Positions 60,430-64,000 of a stretch of 64,000 nucleotides of DNA are shown one piece after another. Below the pieces are notes generated by a model. It saw only the letters and a list, made by a program, of their open reading frames with translations. It was not told where the DNA came from and did not search any database. Source of the stretch: Alviniconcha marisindica. Taxonomy: Eukaryota; Mollusca; Gastropoda; Provannidae. Each line of letters opens with the position of its first letter. The first letter of the stretch is position 1. Where the stretch lies: positions 346,001 to 410,000 of the forward strand of contig JABMCL010000954.1 of the NCBI GenBank assembly GCA_018857735.1, given 5' to 3'. The translations under genes were made by a program, and so were the position numbers.

Positions 60430-61037
60430 CACACACACACTACACACACACACACACCACCCCCACACATTTTCCCCACACACTACACACACTAAAACAT
60501 TCACACAACACACAACACACAACACACCCCACACACACACACCCAAACCCCCCACACACAACAACCCCACACCCCACACACCCACACACACCCACACAAA
60601 ACACACACACACACCCCACACACACCCCCACACAACCCACCATTCACACAAACACACACACAACCCAAAAACACACCACACATTAAAATTAAAACACAAC
60701 ACACACAAACATTAAACCCCACACACACCAAACACACACACACACACACCCCCCACACACACACACTCACACACACACCCCAACACACACCACACACCCA
60801 CACCCACACACACACAACCCCACACCCCACACCACACCCACACACCCCACACCAACACACACACCCAAAACACACACACACCCACACACACAAACCCCCA
60901 CACACACACACACCACACACACACACACAAACCCCCACACACCACACCCACACAACACACCCCACAAACCCCCCCCCAAAAAACACACCCCACACAAAAC
61001 ACACACACACACACACACACACACAAAACACACACAC

Positions 61038-61078
<41 letters not shown>

Positions 61079-61080
61079 CC
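60289..61080. repeat. Imperfect CA-rich block
   Basis: 0.8 kb of CA with CC and AA interruptions, ending at the inverted LINE tail. Confidence 0.9.
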
Positions 61081-61117
61081 ACCAAAACCAAAAAACAACA
61101 ACAAACAACAACAAAAA

Positions 61118-61262
61118 ACCCCAAAAAGTTTTATACTAATTTTCCCCCCAGGGCTTGAAAAATTGTTTTTCCCAATATTAGTGATAACATCGGTTTATAC
61201 AAAATACCTCTTACATTGTTTGTAAGCTTTTAAAAGTCATATCCATTTTTCTGAAATCCCCC
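61118..61262 (-). mobile_element. Second LINE 3'-end remnant
   Basis: The minus strand matches the tail at 51340-51470 (AAAATGGATATGACTT, GATGTTATCACTAATATTG, GGAAAATTAGTATAAA) with many small differences. Again it is followed by a GT-type microsatellite. Confidence 0.75.
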
Positions 61263-61679
61263 TGTGGTTTTTGTAAATTCTATGCACCTGCTTTTTTTTC
61301 CTTATCTTCTCGAAGTTGTGTTATTGTTTTTTGATAAGATTCATGCAAACAAAGGGGCAAGCCAAAACACGCTTTTAAAAAAATCTCATTTTAAAAAGGG
61401 GGCCCTTTTTTTAAAAGGTGTTCCCCCAAATTGTTTTGACCGGGATAATGTTTGGACCTAAAAACCCCCTTTCTTTCATATCACAACTTTTTGTCTTTTT
61501 CCCCCCCCCCCCCCCCTCTCTCTCTGTTTTCCCCCCCCACACACACACACACACACCCCAACACACACACACACACCCCCCACATTTTTCTCTCCCTCTC
61601 TCTCGTTGACCGAAAAGGTTGATTCGGGAGGGGGTGGGTGTAAAAAAAATAACATGCTTGTCTTTACCCCCGTAAAAAA

Positions 61680-61792
61680 ATAATTTTTTTTCTCTCTCTC
61701 TTCCCTCTCTCTCTCCTCTCTCTTTTCTCTCTCTCTCTCCCCCTCCCCTCCTCTATTTTTCTCTTTTCTCCCCTCTCTCTCTCTCTCTTAGC
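61680..61792. repeat. CT-rich microsatellite
   Basis: CT repeats with CC and TT interruptions. Confidence 0.9.
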
Positions 61793-61939
61793 CAGGTTTA
61801 AAAGTTGGTTTGGGCAATTTTTTCTATGGTCATCAATCCCCAAAAAAAACCCACTCTATGACAAATCCTACAAGGCGAACATAAACTGTTACCTTTTTTC
61901 GTTTGATCTGTTCCACATGGAGTGAAAAATTTTAACAAG

Positions 61940-62510
61940 TGGGAACACCGACCTTTAGGAATAATTATAGACAACAAACTTCGGTGGGATACACATACTG
62001 ACACACTGTGCAAAACACTCTCTAAGCGTCTTCCTTTTATCTAAACTAAAGTACATTGTTGACACTGATACTTTAAAGCTTTTCTTCAATGCCCACATTA
62101 AATCCCACATTGACTACGCATCCGTAGTGTGGGGCGGTGTAGTGATGCTCTAAAAAACGATTAAATTCTCTACTAAGAAGAGCCGGAAAGCTAATCCTTC
62201 CAGATAAAAATCTAACCACTGACCAGAAACTGAATAAGATAGGAATATTGAGCCTTCACAAACAACTGGACTACAACAAGGGTGTTTTTATGTATAGGGC
62301 ACTTACCAACAATGCGCCAGTGTACATATCTAGCTTGTACAAAGCTCCTCACTCTAGCTCCAGGAACAACTACCTTCAGTTACCAAAGCCAAGAATAGAT
62401 TTATTCAAAACAAGCATGGCCTTTTCGGTGCCCTGTTTTGGAAAGCTTCCAGTGCACCTCAGATCATGCCCTCACTCAGCTCCCGGAAAAACCCCCGTGA
62501 CACCTTAAAA
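61940..62510 (+). mobile_element. LINE reverse-transcriptase C-terminal remnant
   Basis: Frames spread over the region read LGIIIDNKLRWDTH, HIKSHIDYASVVWGG, LTTDQKLNKIGILSLHKQLD, YNKGVFMYRALTNNAPVYIS and LPKPRIDLFKTS. These blocks are typical of lophotrochozoan non-LTR retrotransposon polymerases downstream of the catalytic core. At least two frameshifts or stops separate them, so it is a dead fragment. Confidence 0.85.
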
Positions 62511-63070
62511 AACCCGTATAAGACCTTATCCCCCCCCCCCCCCATCTTTTTACTCTGTGCAGTGCTTTATACAGATCCCGGAATCATCGTTTATACATCA
62601 CTGAAAAGTGATTTACTGTTGCTACCGCGCTGTGTGTGTGTGGTGGGGTGGTGGTGGTGGTGGTGGGGGTGTGGTGTGTGAATGCAGCATTGCCTACTGT
62701 GATTTATGATCTGATTACATTTTTTTTGTTTTTTTTTTCTTCCCCCCCCCCCCCTTTCCGTTGGCCATGTTATTTTTGTGATTTACAAATTTGGAGTTAT
62801 GTCAACACCATTTTTGATAGTATCATCTTATTTATTTATTGTCATTTCAAAGTATTTTAAATGTTTTGTTTTCCCTGTATGTTTATTACTATTAATAGTG
62901 GTAGTATTATATTTTATTTGTTGTAATCCCGTTTAAATTTTTTTTGTTGGGGTTTTTTCTTTTTTTTTTTCTCCTTTTTTTCCCTTTTTTGGTAGTTTCA
63001 AATACTAGTTGTTAGAAAATTAAATGAACCTAAACTACAATCCTTAAAATAAAGTTTTCGAGTTCAGTTT

Positions 63071-63165
63071 CCCTTTTCTCTCTCTCTCTCTCTCTTCCCC
63101 TCTCTCTCTCTTCCCCTCTCTCTCTCTCCTTTTCTCTCTCTTTCCCCTCTCTCTCTCTCCTTTTT
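63071..63165. repeat. CT-rich microsatellite
   Basis: CT repeats broken by CCCC. Confidence 0.9.
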
Positions 63166-63668
63166 CGTTGGTTTAAAAGGCAGTAAGCTTGGGAAAAACT
63201 TTTTTTGGGCCCCCAAAAAAACCCTTTCTTTTTTTTATATATATATATATATAAAAAGAGAGAGAAGAAAGAAAGAAAGAAGAAGAGAAGAATATTAACA
63301 ACATGTATCACAAGAAAAAGAAAACTGTTGAAAAACAAAAAAAAAAAAAAAAACAAAAAACCAGGAAAAAACACCAAAATATTCATTTGTGTCTGTATCC
63401 GAAACAACGTGCAAAGCTTTACCAAAAAAAAAAAAAAAATCACCACATCGTACGTACTGTTATGCAACTTACTTTCAAAATATTGACACCTATTATTATT
63501 ACCACCGTATCTTGAGGAAACCCGCGGTCTAATAGTCATCTTGTACTAAACAAAACATAAAGCAAAAAGTGATACTGATAAAAGAGTTATTTGTGGATAT
63601 CTAAGTCATATGAGTTGCTGAACCGAATCCAGATACACTGTTTCTCGTATGTGACCGATGGATAAATC

Positions 63669-63777
<109 letters not shown>

Positions 63778-63936
63778 ACCCCCCTCGCTCTCTCCCACCC
63801 CCTCTCTTTCTCTGGTACAAGAGTGCATTCATTCACTGGTTGATATCCTCATCATCTCATTGGCCAGTATTATCTCCTGACAGCCTGACTGACATTCAAG
63901 TAGGCTACTAATTGGTAGACTTTGATCAGTAGGCAA

Positions 63937-64000
63937 CTCTCTCTCTCTCTGTCTCTGTCTCTCTCTCTCTCACTCGCGCGCGCGCGCGTGCGTGCGTGCG
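63937..64000. repeat. (CT)n(CG)n(GTGC)n at window end
   Basis: CT repeats pass into CGCGCG and GTGC units; cut by the window edge. Confidence 0.9.

Noticed and set aside
58881..61080. CRISPR-like or cassette array
   Set aside because: It is simple dinucleotide sequence without discrete repeat-spacer structure in a eukaryotic genome.

Overview
This is a repeat-rich stretch of an animal nuclear genome. It carries four spliced protein-coding genes with GT-AG introns, dense CA/CT microsatellites, minisatellites, SINEs, MITEs and LINE remnants. The best fit is a mollusc, probably a gastropod. The reason is a secreted Ig + coiled-coil + C1q protein at 42.5-51.7 kb, an architecture known from the molluscan VIgL/QREP immune lectin family. 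The species assignment is inference.

Layout. (1) 1-1070, + strand: the last two coding exons of phosphoserine phosphatase (PSPH); the gene is cut by the window start. (2) 1071-11990: intergenic DNA between convergent PSPH and NICN1, with palindromic MITEs, a SINE with a perfect target-site duplication, and CA arrays. (3) 12001-22779, - strand: NICN1 (nicolin-1, tubulin polyglutamylase complex subunit), five well supported exons and an uncertain terminal exon. (4) 22780-23125: a 346-bp head-to-head interval shared by NICN1 and CAPZA, with a palindromic CRE and paired YY1-like motifs. (5) 23126-36954, + strand: F-actin-capping protein alpha subunit (CAPZA), complete in ten exons, 288 aa by my count. 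(6) 36955-42493: CAPZA 3' region and intergenic tandem repeats. (7) 42494-51705, - strand: the complete five-exon QREP-like gene, 336 aa: signal peptide, one Ig domain, heptad coiled coil, C1q domain. (8) 51706-64000: gene-free as far as I can see. It holds a G-rich minisatellite, two SINE families (one inserted between copies of the other), a 0.56-kb CA array, a 2-kb GT-to-CA low-complexity block and LINE reverse-transcriptase remnants.

The most unusual signal is a recurring architecture, not a new protein. At three separate exons (CAPZA exon 5, QREP exon 2, QREP exon 3) a piece of exon together with its splice site and flanking intron has been tandemly amplified into a minisatellite of 4-7 copies, leaving arrays of decoy splice sites beside the real one. 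One decoy in the QREP exon 3 array has both an acceptor and a GTAAGT donor around 18 nt, so it could act as an in-frame microexon.

The four genes do not form a pathway. PSPH (serine synthesis), NICN1 (tubulin modification) and CAPZA (actin capping) are housekeeping genes; the QREP-like gene is a probable humoral recognition factor. Only NICN1 and CAPZA are arranged so that a shared promoter is likely.
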